Shown here in pieces: positions 35,708 through 44,485 of a DNA stretch of 64,000 nucleotides. Where the stretch lies: the NCBI GenBank assembly GCA_900299125.1, contig OMIR01000068.1, positions 1 to 64,000 of the forward strand, read 5' to 3'. This stretch comes from Nitrosopumilales archaeon. Lineage in GTDB: Archaea; Thermoproteota; Nitrososphaeria; Nitrososphaerales; Nitrosopumilaceae. Numbering within the stretch: the first letter of the stretch is position 1; each line of letters opens with the position of its first letter. A program made the translations under genes and the position numbers. The notes under the pieces were generated by a model that made no database searches, was not told where the DNA came from, and was given only the letters and a program-made list of their open reading frames with translations.

Positions 35708-37747
35708 CTATAGAACCAAGATTGCTACAAAGGCAGCCACGAAAACTATAGCCACAGTATTGAGCAATTTGATTACGGTGTTAAGTGCTGGTCCGGCAGT
35801 ATCTTTGTACGGATCCCCGATTATATCTCCGACCACAGCAACTTTGTGCTCATCGCTTCCTTTTCTTCCTTGCATCTCAACTAGCTTTTTGGCGTTATCC
35901 CATGCGCCACCGGTGTTTGCTAGATGATAAGCTAAAAAGATACCCGTCACAACTGCTCCCATCAATAGTCCAGCAACTGCGGGTGGGCCTAAGATAATTC
36001 CAAGTACAATAGGCGCGGCTATTGCAATAGATGCAGACTTCCATAATTCGCGTAGTGATGCAACAGTGGCAATATCGACACATTTAGCATAATCAGGTTT
36101 AGATTTACCAGTTAGAATTTCAGGATCAGCTTTGAATTGACGACGAACCTCATCAACCATTTTCGTTGCCGCTCGCGATACACCGCCGATTAGTTGCCCT
36201 GTGATAATAAATGGAATTAGGCCGCCAACAAGCAACCCTATGACCACACCAGGGTTGGAAAGTCCATAGTCAAATGCGTGTGAGAATACTTTGGCTGCTT
36301 CGTATTGAAAAGCTTGAATCATTGCCAGTGCTGCAAGACCTGCACTAGCAATTGCAAATCCCTTGGTTACGGCTTTAGTGGTATTTCCTACAGCATCAAT
36401 TTGATCAGTTATCTTTCGGTTTTCTTCACCCATTCCAGTCATTTCAACAATTCCTCCAGCATTATCAGAGATCGGTCCGAATGCATCGATACTCAAAACA
36501 ATTCCGGCAAGACTGAGCATTGCCATTGCAGTGAGAGATGTTCCAAAAATACCATAAAGTAAGGATTGTGACGGATCAGGTGCTGCAGATGATGCAATTG
36601 AAAATGAGATTACTATTGCAACAACTAATGCAATCATGAACGGTCCTGTAGACTGCATTCCTTTGATAATTCCCATCAATGTTAGAGACGCATATCCCCA
36701 TTTTGCAGAATCAGTGATTTCTCTGACCGGTTTATACTTGTAGTTGGTGTAATTATCAGTAATTCTCTGTATAACTGGCACTAGTATTACGCCCACAATA
36801 GTGCAACCAAATAATGCGTAGGAAAGTTTGTCATTGCCCAAAAACATTGTTGTAAAGACATAGTTTAGACCTATTGCAATTGCGGCAGAAATATAGAATG
36901 AGCGATTCAGAGGCTTCATTACGTCATCTCTAGTCTTTGAGCCAATTGTGGCAGTGCCAATAATTGATGCAATCATTCCAGCTGCACCTATTAGAATTGG
37001 ATAAGTCATGATTTTTGGCAAGCCAATTAATGCGCCAATTAGAATAGAAGCTAGGACTGTAACAATATATGATTCATAAACATCTGAGCCCATACCAGCG
37101 GCATCACCCACATTATCACCTACATTATCAGCAATCGTTGCGGGGTTTCTCGGATCATCTTCTGGTATATTGGCCTCAACTTTTCCAACTAGGTCTGCGC
37201 CCATATCAGCAGCTTTTGTAAAAATTCCACCCCCGATTCTTATGAATAAAGCGATGAGACTGGCACCAATACCTACACCTGCAATAGTGATTGGGTCAGG
37301 ATAAACCATGAACAGAATAGATAATGCCATTAATGCCATCGCTGGAACTACTAGTCCAACAGTAGCACCGCCTCTAAATGCCAAAGCAAATGTCTTACCA
37401 AGACCACTGTGTGTTGCATTTGCTGACCTAACTGCCGCTTTGACAGTAATTTTTAGCGAAACAATACCAGAAACTGCAGAGAGGGCAGCTCCTACCGCAA
37501 ATGCTATTCCGTTAGAGCCTTGAAAGAAGAATCCAATTACAATTGATAGACCGATTGCTATTGGAATGATTATTTTTAGTTCACGTTTAAGAAATGCCGC
37601 AGCTCCTACTTTTACTGCATCAGAGATATCCGTCATTTCTTTGGTTCCGGGATTTTGTCTTAATACCCACATGGTATAAGCACCGGCAACTGCAAAAGAT
37701 GCAATAGAAGCTATAACAGGTATAAGAAACTGGATTGGAATCTCCAT
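35708..37747 (-). CDS. hppA: Membrane-bound proton-translocating pyrophosphatase, K+-independent type
   Basis: Couples pyrophosphate hydrolysis to ion transport. The 679-residue protein has about 16 membrane helices and the signatures GGIFTKAADMGADLVGKVEANIPEDDPRNPATIADNVGDNVGD and DNAGGIVEM. At the K+-dependence position the sequence is GNTTKAVTKG, with Lys near residue 458 instead of Ala, which marks the K+-independent, proton-pumping branch of the family. ATG start. The soluble pyrophosphatase lies about 500 bases away on the same strand. Confidence 0.95.
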   Translation of the reverse strand: MEIPIQFLIPVIASIASFAVAGAYTMWVLRQNPGTKEMTDISDAVKVGAAAFLKRELKIIIPIAIGLSIVIGFFFQGSNGIAFAVGAALSAVSGIVSLKITVKAAVRSANATHSGLGKTFALAFRGGATVGLVVPAMALMALSILFMVYPDPITIAGVGIGASLIALFIRIGGGIFTKAADMGADLVGKVEANIPEDDPRNPATIADNVGDNVGDAAGMGSDVYESYIVTVLASILIGALIGLPKIMTYPILIGAAGMIASIIGTATIGSKTRDDVMKPLNRSFYISAAIAIGLNYVFTTMFLGNDKLSYALFGCTIVGVILVPVIQRITDNYTNYKYKPVREITDSAKWGYASLTLMGIIKGMQSTGPFMIALVVAIVISFSIASSAAPDPSQSLLYGIFGTSLTAMAMLSLAGIVLSIDAFGPISDNAGGIVEMTGMGEENRKITDQIDAVGNTTKAVTKGFAIASAGLAALAMIQAFQYEAAKVFSHAFDYGLSNPGVVIGLLVGGLIPFIITGQLIGGVSRAATKMVDEVRRQFKADPEILTGKSKPDYAKCVDIATVASLRELWKSASIAIAAPIVLGIILGPPAVAGLLMGAVVTGIFLAYHLANTGGAWDNAKKLVEMQGRKGSDEHKVAVVGDIIGDPYKDTAGPALNTVIKLLNTVAIVFVAAFVAILVL

Positions 37748-37790
37748 GATATAACTGCCTGCCTAAAAATACGGCATATAAACCATAAAA

Positions 37791-38156
37791 CTAGGATTGT
37801 CGCTTTTTGTATGGAGTAAATTTTTTGCCCTTGAGAACTTGACGTACAAGATTATTGAATCTCTTCCCGTGCGAGAGATATGGAAATCTCTGGTGAACCA
37901 ATTCATGTGCTATTGTATCATCCAATGCCTTTTCATCTGGGATCTTTTTGACATTGATAAAGATTAGATTATGATTCATGTAAGATACTCCATAATACTT
38001 GTAGGCAGTAGTTCTTCTCCCCATAGTTATTTCCTTTGGCATTTCTAGAACTTCTTTTGAGGTCATCAACACTTTAGGCTCTTGAATCGACAAACGATTT
38101 GAAAAGATTCCAGTTTTTTCAAGTATACTAAAGCGAAGTTCTTCGTCTAGTTGCAC
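37791..38156 (-). CDS. Small zincin-like metalloprotease, HELVH motif
   Basis: A 121-residue protein with the zinc-protease motif HELVH (His84, Glu85, His88) and a further His96 in YLSHGKRFNNLVRQVLKG, resembling the SprT/DUF45 (YgjP-like) group, in which the third His follows by about eight residues. The N-terminus has no signal peptide. ATG start. Placed between the two pyrophosphatase genes on the same strand; no functional link is evident. Confidence 0.78.
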   Translation of the reverse strand: MQLDEELRFSILEKTGIFSNRLSIQEPKVLMTSKEVLEMPKEITMGRRTTAYKYYGVSYMNHNLIFINVKKIPDEKALDDTIAHELVHQRFPYLSHGKRFNNLVRQVLKGKKFTPYKKRQS

Positions 38157-38223
38157 ATGTTGTAGTGTTAGAAAGAAACTAAATCAAACAGTGTCAATTC
38201 TTATCAAAAATTTGGTTAAGTTG

Positions 38224-38769
38224 TTAATACTTTGACAAAACTTTTTTGTAATTTTTTACAGCCTCAATGATTACAGTCTTTGCGACATTTGCCGAATCCC
38301 ATCCTAGAACCTCTACTTTTTTGCCTTCCAAGTCCTTATAGACTTGGAAAAAGTGAGCCATCTCCTTAAGATTGTGTGCCTCAATATCAGAAATATCTTT
38401 TGTGTTCAAATATCTCGGATCTGTTGTTGATACGCAGATAACCTTATCATCTGATTGTCCTTGATCCTTTAACTTGAGCAAACCTATTGGTCTACACTCA
38501 ATGAGAATTCCAGGAAAGGTAGGATTTGTGACCAGAACTAGGGCATCAAGTGGATCGCCATCCTCGGATAATGTTTGAGGGATTATTCCATAGTCACCCG
38601 GATAATGAAATGGTGAAAAAAGTACCCTATCTAGTTTCATCATATTGTGCTTTTTATCATATTCGTACTTGTTCTGAGAGCCTTTTGGAATTTCTACTAC
38701 CACATTAATAATTTCTGGAATATCTACACCAGTCTCAATATCATGCCAAAAATTCTTTGTCATATCCAT
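38224..38769 (-). CDS. ppa: Inorganic pyrophosphatase (soluble, family I)
   Basis: Cytoplasmic enzyme hydrolysing pyrophosphate. The 181-residue protein has the family I signature YPGDYGIIPQTLSEDGDPLDALVL, with the three metal-binding Asp residues DGDPLD and D103-type residues, and EIPKGSQNKYEYDKK. Length is typical of archaeal and bacterial enzymes (about 170-180). ATG start. It precedes the zincin and hppA genes on the minus strand. Confidence 0.96.
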   Translation of the reverse strand: MDMTKNFWHDIETGVDIPEIINVVVEIPKGSQNKYEYDKKHNMMKLDRVLFSPFHYPGDYGIIPQTLSEDGDPLDALVLVTNPTFPGILIECRPIGLLKLKDQGQSDDKVICVSTTDPRYLNTKDISDIEAHNLKEMAHFFQVYKDLEGKKVEVLGWDSANVAKTVIIEAVKNYKKVLSKY

Positions 38770-38864
38770 TCTATCAAGAAAGGAATAATCTATACTTTGA
38801 GATTATAGGGTCAGAGTTTGTAGTGTGTAATCATTTATCATACAGCCACCGTCTCATCATACCC

Positions 38865-39350
38865 CTAGATCATACGTTCCAGTAGATTTTTTGTTTTATT
38901 TCTAATTTCTTGTGTAATGTTGACTATAACTAATCCTTCATTAGGTTGTCCATAGAGGACAACAGAGTTTTGTGGAGCATAAATGCATACAGGGATTACC
39001 AATAGGTCTTCTTCACCATTGACTAGGATTTGTGTTGGCGGTTTTGATGAAAAAGCCTGTTTTATTACATCGATGCTTTGCTGAGTAATATGTGCAGCTG
39101 GGTTATCACAGTACAGTTTTGAAACATTACTTACTGGGGAAATTCTCTTTTCTCGTTTCTCATATCCGTCAATAATTTGAAGTGATGGGATAAATCCAAA
39201 TTGCAGCATGTTTTCAGTTGTGGCATCACCTACAGTGATTAGATAGGCATTTTTTGGGATATGTTTTAAAATAATCTCCGAGGTAGTTTCTTTGAGTAGA
39301 ATTCCTAGTGGAGTTTTTAACTCATCACGAAGTGATTCGGGTAATTTCAA
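38865..39350 (-). CDS. GTP-dependent dephospho-CoA kinase (DUF359)
   Basis: Catalyses the last step of archaeal coenzyme A synthesis. The protein matches the DUF359 pattern: LPESLRDELKTPLG, VGDATTENMLQFGFIPSLQIIDGYEKREKR, VNGEEDLLVIPVCIYAP and VLYGQPNEGLVIV. An open frame extends to 39410, overlapping the mrp gene by 55 bases, but the TTG at 39350 (encoding MKLPESL) starts exactly at the conserved region and six bases after the mrp stop, so I favour it (161 residues). Confidence 0.88.
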   Translation of the reverse strand: MKLPESLRDELKTPLGILLKETTSEIILKHIPKNAYLITVGDATTENMLQFGFIPSLQIIDGYEKREKRISPVSNVSKLYCDNPAAHITQQSIDVIKQAFSSKPPTQILVNGEEDLLVIPVCIYAPQNSVVLYGQPNEGLVIVNITQEIRNKTKNLLERMI

Positions 39351-39355
39351 TAATA

Positions 39356-40435
39356 CTAGGCAGTAGCGCCTTGCATTTCTTCTTTTAGCTTTGCTGCTAG
39401 AATACTGCATTGAGCTGCAACATTTTTTGCAGACATGCGAATCGCTTCAGCGGATGGAGATGAGGGATGCGATAAAATTACTGGTTTTCCCTTATCTGAA
39501 CCCTCCATTATCCCAGAATTGAGAGGGATTTCTCCAATGAATGGTATGTTGAATTTTTCACTTATTCGTTTTGCTCCGCCCTCACCGAAGACATAATGCT
39601 TATCGCTGCATTTTGGACAGATAAAATAACTCATATTTTCAATTACGCCAATAATAGGAACGTTGAGCTTGTTAAACATTCCAATTGCCTTAGTTGCGAC
39701 ATTGGATGCTACATCTTGTGGTGTGGTAACAACAAGTATTCCGGTAATTGGAATTGTTTGTGCTAGGGTTAATGGTATGTCACCAGTTCCTGGCGGAAGA
39801 TCAACTACAAGATAGTCAAGATTCGACCAGTTGGTATCCACTAAAAATTGTTTTAGTATTCCTGAAATTATCGGTCCTCGATAAATCGCAGCCTGATGTT
39901 CTTGTTCTGCAAAAAATCCAAATGAGACTACCTGAATTCCATTCATCTCAACTGGTTGTAGTTTGTTGTTATCAACTTCCATGAACGCTTTTTGCATACC
40001 AAGCATTAATGGAATACTAGGTCCATAGATATCAGCATCAAGTAATCCAACTTTGGCACCAGATTGTGCAAGTGCTAGAGCCAAGTTTAGAGAAACGGTT
40101 GATTTCCCAACTCCTCCCTTACCACTGGCTACTCCAATTATGTTTTTGACAGATGACATGGCTTCGTCTGCATCAAGTGATCTGCCCTCCATCACTTTAG
40201 CGGTGACTTTGATATCAGAGATTTTTATTCCATCTAATTCGTTTATTGCTCGACGAACATCCTGTTCTATTTGATCATTGAACGGACATGCTGGTGTTGT
40301 TAGTTCTAAAGTGAATTTGAGATTACCGTCGTTTAACTCCAAGTCCTTTATCATGCCCATTGATACGATGTCCTTTTTCAAGTCAGGATCAATAACTGTG
40401 GCAAGTTTGGTAAGAACTTGGTCAATGCCAACCAT
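39356..40435 (-). CDS. mrp: Mrp/Nbp35-type iron-sulfur carrier ATPase with MIP18 domain
   Basis: P-loop NTPase that carries or inserts iron-sulfur clusters. About 359 residues: N-terminal DUF59/MIP18 region (residues 1-90, with DPDLKKDIVSMGMIKDL and ACPFND), then the ParA-like domain with Walker A GKGGVGKS (around 105), DADIYGPSIP, VDLPPGTGD and the cluster-binding ICPKC near residue 255. The frame opens two codons earlier at TTG 40441; ATG at 40435 fits better. It precedes the dephospho-CoA kinase gene on the same strand. Confidence 0.94.
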   Translation of the reverse strand: MVGIDQVLTKLATVIDPDLKKDIVSMGMIKDLELNDGNLKFTLELTTPACPFNDQIEQDVRRAINELDGIKISDIKVTAKVMEGRSLDADEAMSSVKNIIGVASGKGGVGKSTVSLNLALALAQSGAKVGLLDADIYGPSIPLMLGMQKAFMEVDNNKLQPVEMNGIQVVSFGFFAEQEHQAAIYRGPIISGILKQFLVDTNWSNLDYLVVDLPPGTGDIPLTLAQTIPITGILVVTTPQDVASNVATKAIGMFNKLNVPIIGVIENMSYFICPKCSDKHYVFGEGGAKRISEKFNIPFIGEIPLNSGIMEGSDKGKPVILSHPSSPSAEAIRMSAKNVAAQCSILAAKLKEEMQGATA

Positions 40436-40668
40436 GCACAAAAAATTTGAAATACATTATTTAAAGATAGGTCAATTTCCAAAACACGTGTGTTTTTTTG
40501 CAGAAAATTACATCTTAGGGATTCCTAATCAGAAATTATTTTTTACCAAATCTAAAACCAAACAGTACAAAAATCACATAATATCGACCAAGGAGAGACG
40601 AAGATTCGCAAAAATTATTGTAAAGTTACCCAAAGATTCATAAATTATGCGCATGGAGTTTCGCACAG

Positions 40669-41274
40669 TTGTTTTCTATATCGACCCTGGAGGATGTTGT
40701 GAGGATCCCACCAAGTATGTTTGGTGCATCGCTCAAAAAAGCAGCAGTTGCTATCCTCAAAGAAAAATACGAGTCCATGATAAATGCCGAGCTCGGTTAT
40801 ATCATCATGATTTTAGATGCTAAAGTGGATGAAATGGGAAAAATGATTGCCGGAGATGGTGGAACATATCACAGAGTCGAATTTGAAGCGCTAACTTTTA
40901 CTCCAAAACTACAAGAAATTGTATTAGGTGAAATTGTAGACATTACAGACTTTGGTGCGTTCGTGAGAATCGGTCCAACTGATGCTTTACTACATCTTTC
41001 ACAAGTGATGGATGATTATTTGCAATCTGATGTCAAGTCAGGTATGATCATAGCTAAACAAAGTAACCGTACACTCAAAGTCAACTCTACACTTCGTGCA
41101 AGAATAACTGCAGTATCTCTCGGTAAGGCAGCAACGATGGGTAAAATCGGAATTACGTGCAGACAGCCTTTCTTAGGTGCTGAAGATTGGATTGCAGAAG
41201 AGATTAAGAAATCTGGCAAAGATGGCGGAGAATCTGAAAAGAAAGAAAAAAAGCCAGTTGAAGTGAAAAAATAA
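40669..41274 (+). CDS. rpo7: RNA polymerase subunit Rpo7 (RpoE')
   Basis: Stalk subunit of archaeal RNA polymerase, with Rpo4 binding nascent RNA. The 201-residue protein has the N-terminal tip domain (LEDVVRIPPSMFG, then AVAILKEKYESMI) and a C-terminal S1 domain (GEIVDITDFGAFVRIGPTDALLHLSQV). A lysine-rich tail (about 180-201) follows. The start is TTG at 40669, supported by the usual position of the LEDVVRIPP motif; ATG codons just upstream are out of frame. Spt4 begins directly after its stop. Confidence 0.96.
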   Translation: MFSISTLEDVVRIPPSMFGASLKKAAVAILKEKYESMINAELGYIIMILDAKVDEMGKMIAGDGGTYHRVEFEALTFTPKLQEIVLGEIVDITDFGAFVRIGPTDALLHLSQVMDDYLQSDVKSGMIIAKQSNRTLKVNSTLRARITAVSLGKAATMGKIGITCRQPFLGAEDWIAEEIKKSGKDGGESEKKEKKPVEVKK

Positions 41275-41463
41275 ATGGCAAAAGAAATGGCTTGCAGAAA
41301 ATGCAAGTGTGTGTTTGTTGGAAAAGTTTGCCCAGTTTGCAAATCTTCGGATTTAACTCCAGATTGGACAGGTGTTGTTTTAATTGGAGATCCAGAAAAC
41401 TCGCATATCGCAAAGACATTAGGAATTACCCAAAAAGGAAAATACGCACTAAAGATAGCATAG
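41275..41463 (+). CDS. spt4: Transcription elongation factor Spt4 (RpoE'')
   Basis: A 62-residue zinc-ribbon partner of Spt5 that keeps RNA polymerase processive. The cysteine pairs CRKC and CPVC form the zinc site, followed by TPDWTGVVLIGDPENSHIAKTLGI, the Spt5-binding face. ATG start right after the rpo7 stop, a conserved archaeal gene pair. Confidence 0.95.
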   Translation: MAKEMACRKCKCVFVGKVCPVCKSSDLTPDWTGVVLIGDPENSHIAKTLGITQKGKYALKIA

Positions 41464-41580
41464 AGAGATCATATTCAATTTATTAGCTAATTTCAATAAT
41501 TTTGATTAATCGATCCCAAAATTTATTCAAGTATAATGTATAGAAAAATTTCTATTTAGGTCAAAAATTAAGTGGTATAA

Positions 41581-42396
41581 ATGAAACATAGAGAATTACA
41601 ACGATTTTTGGTTGAAGATATTAACCGTGGAGACATCACCAGTGAACTATTATCAAATAAACAAATCAATGCTAGAATCATTGCTCGCCAAAATGGAATT
41701 GTAGCAGGAACAAAATATGTTAAAGCACTTTTTGTTGCAAAAAAATGCAGAGTTCAAGTCATAAGAAAAGATGGTCAAAATATCCAGGCAAATCAAACAG
41801 TACTTCAGATTGAAGGACCCGTAAAATCTATTCTTAGTTGTGAAAGAACGGCCCTGAATCTTTTATCAAGGATGAGTGGGATTGCTACTTCTACAAATCA
41901 GCTTGTCAAAAAAGTGAAAAAAATTAGCAAGAAAACCGATGTATACTCAACAAGAAAGACCGCTCCTGGTTTACGCTTTTTTGACAAGGAGGCAGTAGAA
42001 ATTGGTGGCGGGCGAAAACATCGAATCACTCTATCAGATATGATCATGATTAAAGATAATCATATTGCTGCAGAGGGATCAATTGTTGAATTAATCAAAA
42101 AAGCAAGAAAAAAGGCCAAATTATTTGAAGTCGAGGTAGATACATTCGCTGATGCAATATTAGCGGCAACTCTAGGAGTTCCGATATTAATGTTAGATAA
42201 TTTTTCTCCTGAAATGATAAAAAGAACAATCAAAGAGTTGGAAAAAATGCACCTTCGTAAAAAAATCAGACTAGAGGCATCGGGGGGAATAAACATCAAA
42301 AATATACAAGACTATGCAAGAACTGGAGTCGATATGATTTCTGTCGGCAGCATAACAAATTCGGCACCGGCCGTAGATTTTAGCTTAGAAGTTTAG
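41581..42396 (+). CDS. nadC: Nicotinate-nucleotide pyrophosphorylase (carboxylating)
   Basis: Converts quinolinate and phosphoribosyl pyrophosphate to nicotinate mononucleotide in NAD synthesis. The 271-residue protein shows ERTALNLLSRMSGIAT, STRKTAPGLRFFDKEAVEIGGGRKHR and the barrel strands DMIMIKDNHI, VEVDTFADA, LEASGGINIKNI, DMISVGSIT. ATG start. Its last four bases overlap the stop of the convergent nadA. Confidence 0.95.
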   Translation: MKHRELQRFLVEDINRGDITSELLSNKQINARIIARQNGIVAGTKYVKALFVAKKCRVQVIRKDGQNIQANQTVLQIEGPVKSILSCERTALNLLSRMSGIATSTNQLVKKVKKISKKTDVYSTRKTAPGLRFFDKEAVEIGGGRKHRITLSDMIMIKDNHIAAEGSIVELIKKARKKAKLFEVEVDTFADAILAATLGVPILMLDNFSPEMIKRTIKELEKMHLRKKIRLEASGGINIKNIQDYARTGVDMISVGSITNSAPAVDFSLEV

Positions 42397-43328
42397 CTAA
42401 TTGCGAGCATTCTTTCTATAGCCAGCCTTGCTTTGTCTGCGGTTGGTTTTGAAACTCTTACTTCATGTTTTTCATCAAGTAGTGCAGCATGTACTTTTTC
42501 AAGGGTAATCATTTTCATATATTGACATACGGCAGATCTCGATGCTGGAATGAAAGTTTTTTCAGGATTTTGTTGTTGCATTCTATACAATATTCCAGTT
42601 TCTGTCGCAACAACAAAGTTCTTTCCAGCAGATTGTTTTGCATAATTCATCATTCCTTCCGTAGACATAATCTGAACTTGTCTACCCTGATAGTCACCCA
42701 CCGCTACATCATACATTATCTGAGATGTACAACTGCATTCTGGATGAACTAACAATTCAGAGTTAGTATACGAATCGAGAAGAGTGTGAATTTCTTCAGA
42801 ACGTATTCCAGCATGCACGTGGCACTCACCTGCCCAAATGTACATATTTTTTCTTCCAGTCATTTTTGCCACATAAGAGCCTAGAAACATATCAGGCAAA
42901 AATAAAATCTCTTGTTCCGGTGGTATTGCTTTTACTACATTTACTGCGTTTGAGGAAGTGCAGCAGTAATCTAACTCAGATTTGACTTCGGCTGAGGTAT
43001 TAACATAGCCTACGGCTAGAGCTTTAGGATGTTGTTTTTTCCAGTCCCTAAGCTGTTCAACTGTTATCGAGTCAGCAAGTGAACAACCAGCACCCAAGTC
43101 TGGAATTAAGACTTTTTTGTCAGGACATATTATAGCGGCTGTTTCTGCCATGAAATGGACTCCGCAAAAAAGTATGGTCTTGTTAGGCGTTTTTGCTGCC
43201 TGCCTCGATAATCCCAGAGAATCACCTATAAAATCTGCTACATCCTGAACTTCAGGTAGTTGATAATTATGTGCAAGTATTACTACGTCTTTTTCTTTTT
43301 TGAGTTTTATGATTTCGTCCTGCAACAT
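42393..43328 (-). CDS. nadA: Quinolinate synthase
   Basis: Iron-sulfur enzyme condensing iminoaspartate with dihydroxyacetone phosphate to quinolinate. The 311-residue protein has the A-type motif DVADFIGDSLGLSRQAAK, the conserved cysteines in FCGVHFMAETA, YCCTSSNAV and HPECSCTSQIMYDVAVGD, and the substrate loop AVGYVNTSAEVKS. ATG start. It lies 94 bases downstream of nadX on the same strand, with nadC convergent. Confidence 0.95.
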   Translation of the reverse strand: MLQDEIIKLKKEKDVVILAHNYQLPEVQDVADFIGDSLGLSRQAAKTPNKTILFCGVHFMAETAAIICPDKKVLIPDLGAGCSLADSITVEQLRDWKKQHPKALAVGYVNTSAEVKSELDYCCTSSNAVNVVKAIPPEQEILFLPDMFLGSYVAKMTGRKNMYIWAGECHVHAGIRSEEIHTLLDSYTNSELLVHPECSCTSQIMYDVAVGDYQGRQVQIMSTEGMMNYAKQSAGKNFVVATETGILYRMQQQNPEKTFIPASRSAVCQYMKMITLEKVHAALLDEKHEVRVSKPTADKARLAIERMLAIS

Positions 43329-43422
43329 CCGATCATAGTAATATTGGAATTATTCATTTAAAGACTGGCATAATAGTGGGATTTTACGAATTTGGCCAAA
43401 ATTACGGCAATTTTTGCCTGAA

Positions 43423-44241
43423 TTACGTACCTATTCGAATATCATCCATGCACGCTTCACGTAAACACTCGATGGCTGACAAAATCGCCAATCTACTTGT
43501 TTTTGGATTGGTCGGATCTGGAACATTTTCAACTTGTATTGTGATTTTACCAAATTTTCCTAGAGCTTCTATTTGATGAGTGTTTTTCTCTGTTAAAGGA
43601 TCGGCTACTATCTTAACCATTGTTCTAGCACTTCCCAAGCCAGCTAAACTAAGTAGTGCAGATACATTGATGTTAGCTGGAAAAAGTGTTACTGCTTCTT
43701 TGGCAGGTCCATCAAAAATGGTAGTTTTTTGTGTTATTGAACCAATATCGATTTTATTTTTTTCAAAGAATTTTGCTCCAGTTAATGCTTTGGGATTTTT
43801 TGTAGTGACCAAACATACTGATTCAAGCTCATTCTTTACAGATTTTATAGCATCCAATCCTGCAATTGCACCTGAAGGGAGATAGATTTTTTTCTTAAAT
43901 TCTTCACAAGCATCAATCAATATGTCAAATACAGACTCATCGAGTAGAGCACCTACACTCATAATCAACAGGTCTTTTTTATTTTGAAGAATACTCAAAG
44001 CGTGATTTTTTACAGCGTCTTGAGATGCCGCCTCAACAACAATATCAACATTATTTGAGGATAAAAGATGAGGGTTTGCAACTATGACTGGTTTTATAAT
44101 GAGCTTAGATGAAAGCGCTTGAGCTTTTGTTTCATCGGAATCATAAATATGAGTCAATTCAGCATTAATTTTTTTGGCGTCTATTGCCAATGCTATTTGT
44201 GTGCCAATAGCGCCACATCCCAATAGACCTATCTTCTTCAA
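43423..44241 (-). CDS. nadX: L-aspartate dehydrogenase
   Basis: Supplies iminoaspartate for NadA by NAD(P)-dependent oxidation of aspartate, replacing L-aspartate oxidase. The 272-residue protein has the Rossmann motif GLLGCGAIGTQIALAI, the middle VEAASQDAVK and LPSGAIAGLDAIKSV, then VTLFPANINVSALLSLAGLG with the family's substrate region. The gene order nadX-nadA on one strand facing nadC gives a full pathway from aspartate to nicotinate mononucleotide. ATG start. Confidence 0.92.
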   Translation of the reverse strand: MKKIGLLGCGAIGTQIALAIDAKKINAELTHIYDSDETKAQALSSKLIIKPVIVANPHLLSSNNVDIVVEAASQDAVKNHALSILQNKKDLLIMSVGALLDESVFDILIDACEEFKKKIYLPSGAIAGLDAIKSVKNELESVCLVTTKNPKALTGAKFFEKNKIDIGSITQKTTIFDGPAKEAVTLFPANINVSALLSLAGLGSARTMVKIVADPLTEKNTHQIEALGKFGKITIQVENVPDPTNPKTSRLAILSAIECLREACMDDIRIGT

Positions 44242-44336
44242 TAAGATGCGATCATATATCTAGTAAATGAATTATATCATATTGCCAAAGAATTCAAAGT
44301 AGGAAGAATTAACTAGTCAAAATATCGATTATACTT

Positions 44337-44411
44337 ATGGCAAAAAGAAAAACCGGAAAGCATCAAAGATTTGCAGATCAAAAGGCTGCCCGAAGACGTC
44401 GAAAAAAGTAA
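44337..44411 (+). CDS. 24-residue strongly basic peptide gene
   Basis: A tiny frame with ATG start encodes a peptide beginning MAKRKTGKHQRF and ending RRRRKK, with 11 Lys/Arg and only two acidic residues. It stands alone between the divergent nadX promoter and nurA, preceded by a TATA-like ATTATATCATA at about 44269. Its size and charge resemble tiny ribosomal proteins such as eL41 or bTHX, but the sequence does not match either by eye. Coding status is an inference from composition, start and stop. Confidence 0.55.
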   Translation: MAKRKTGKHQRFADQKAARRRRKK

Positions 44412-44485
44412 ATCAGCTTGTAGCTAGTTGGATGTTAACAGTTCTCTCATCCCAAGGGTTTTATTTTATAAAATAAAGTGAACCT

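Noticed and set aside
38865-39410. Large 55-base overlap of the dephospho-CoA kinase gene with mrp
   Set aside because: An in-frame TTG at 39350 gives a start at the conserved region and removes the overlap.
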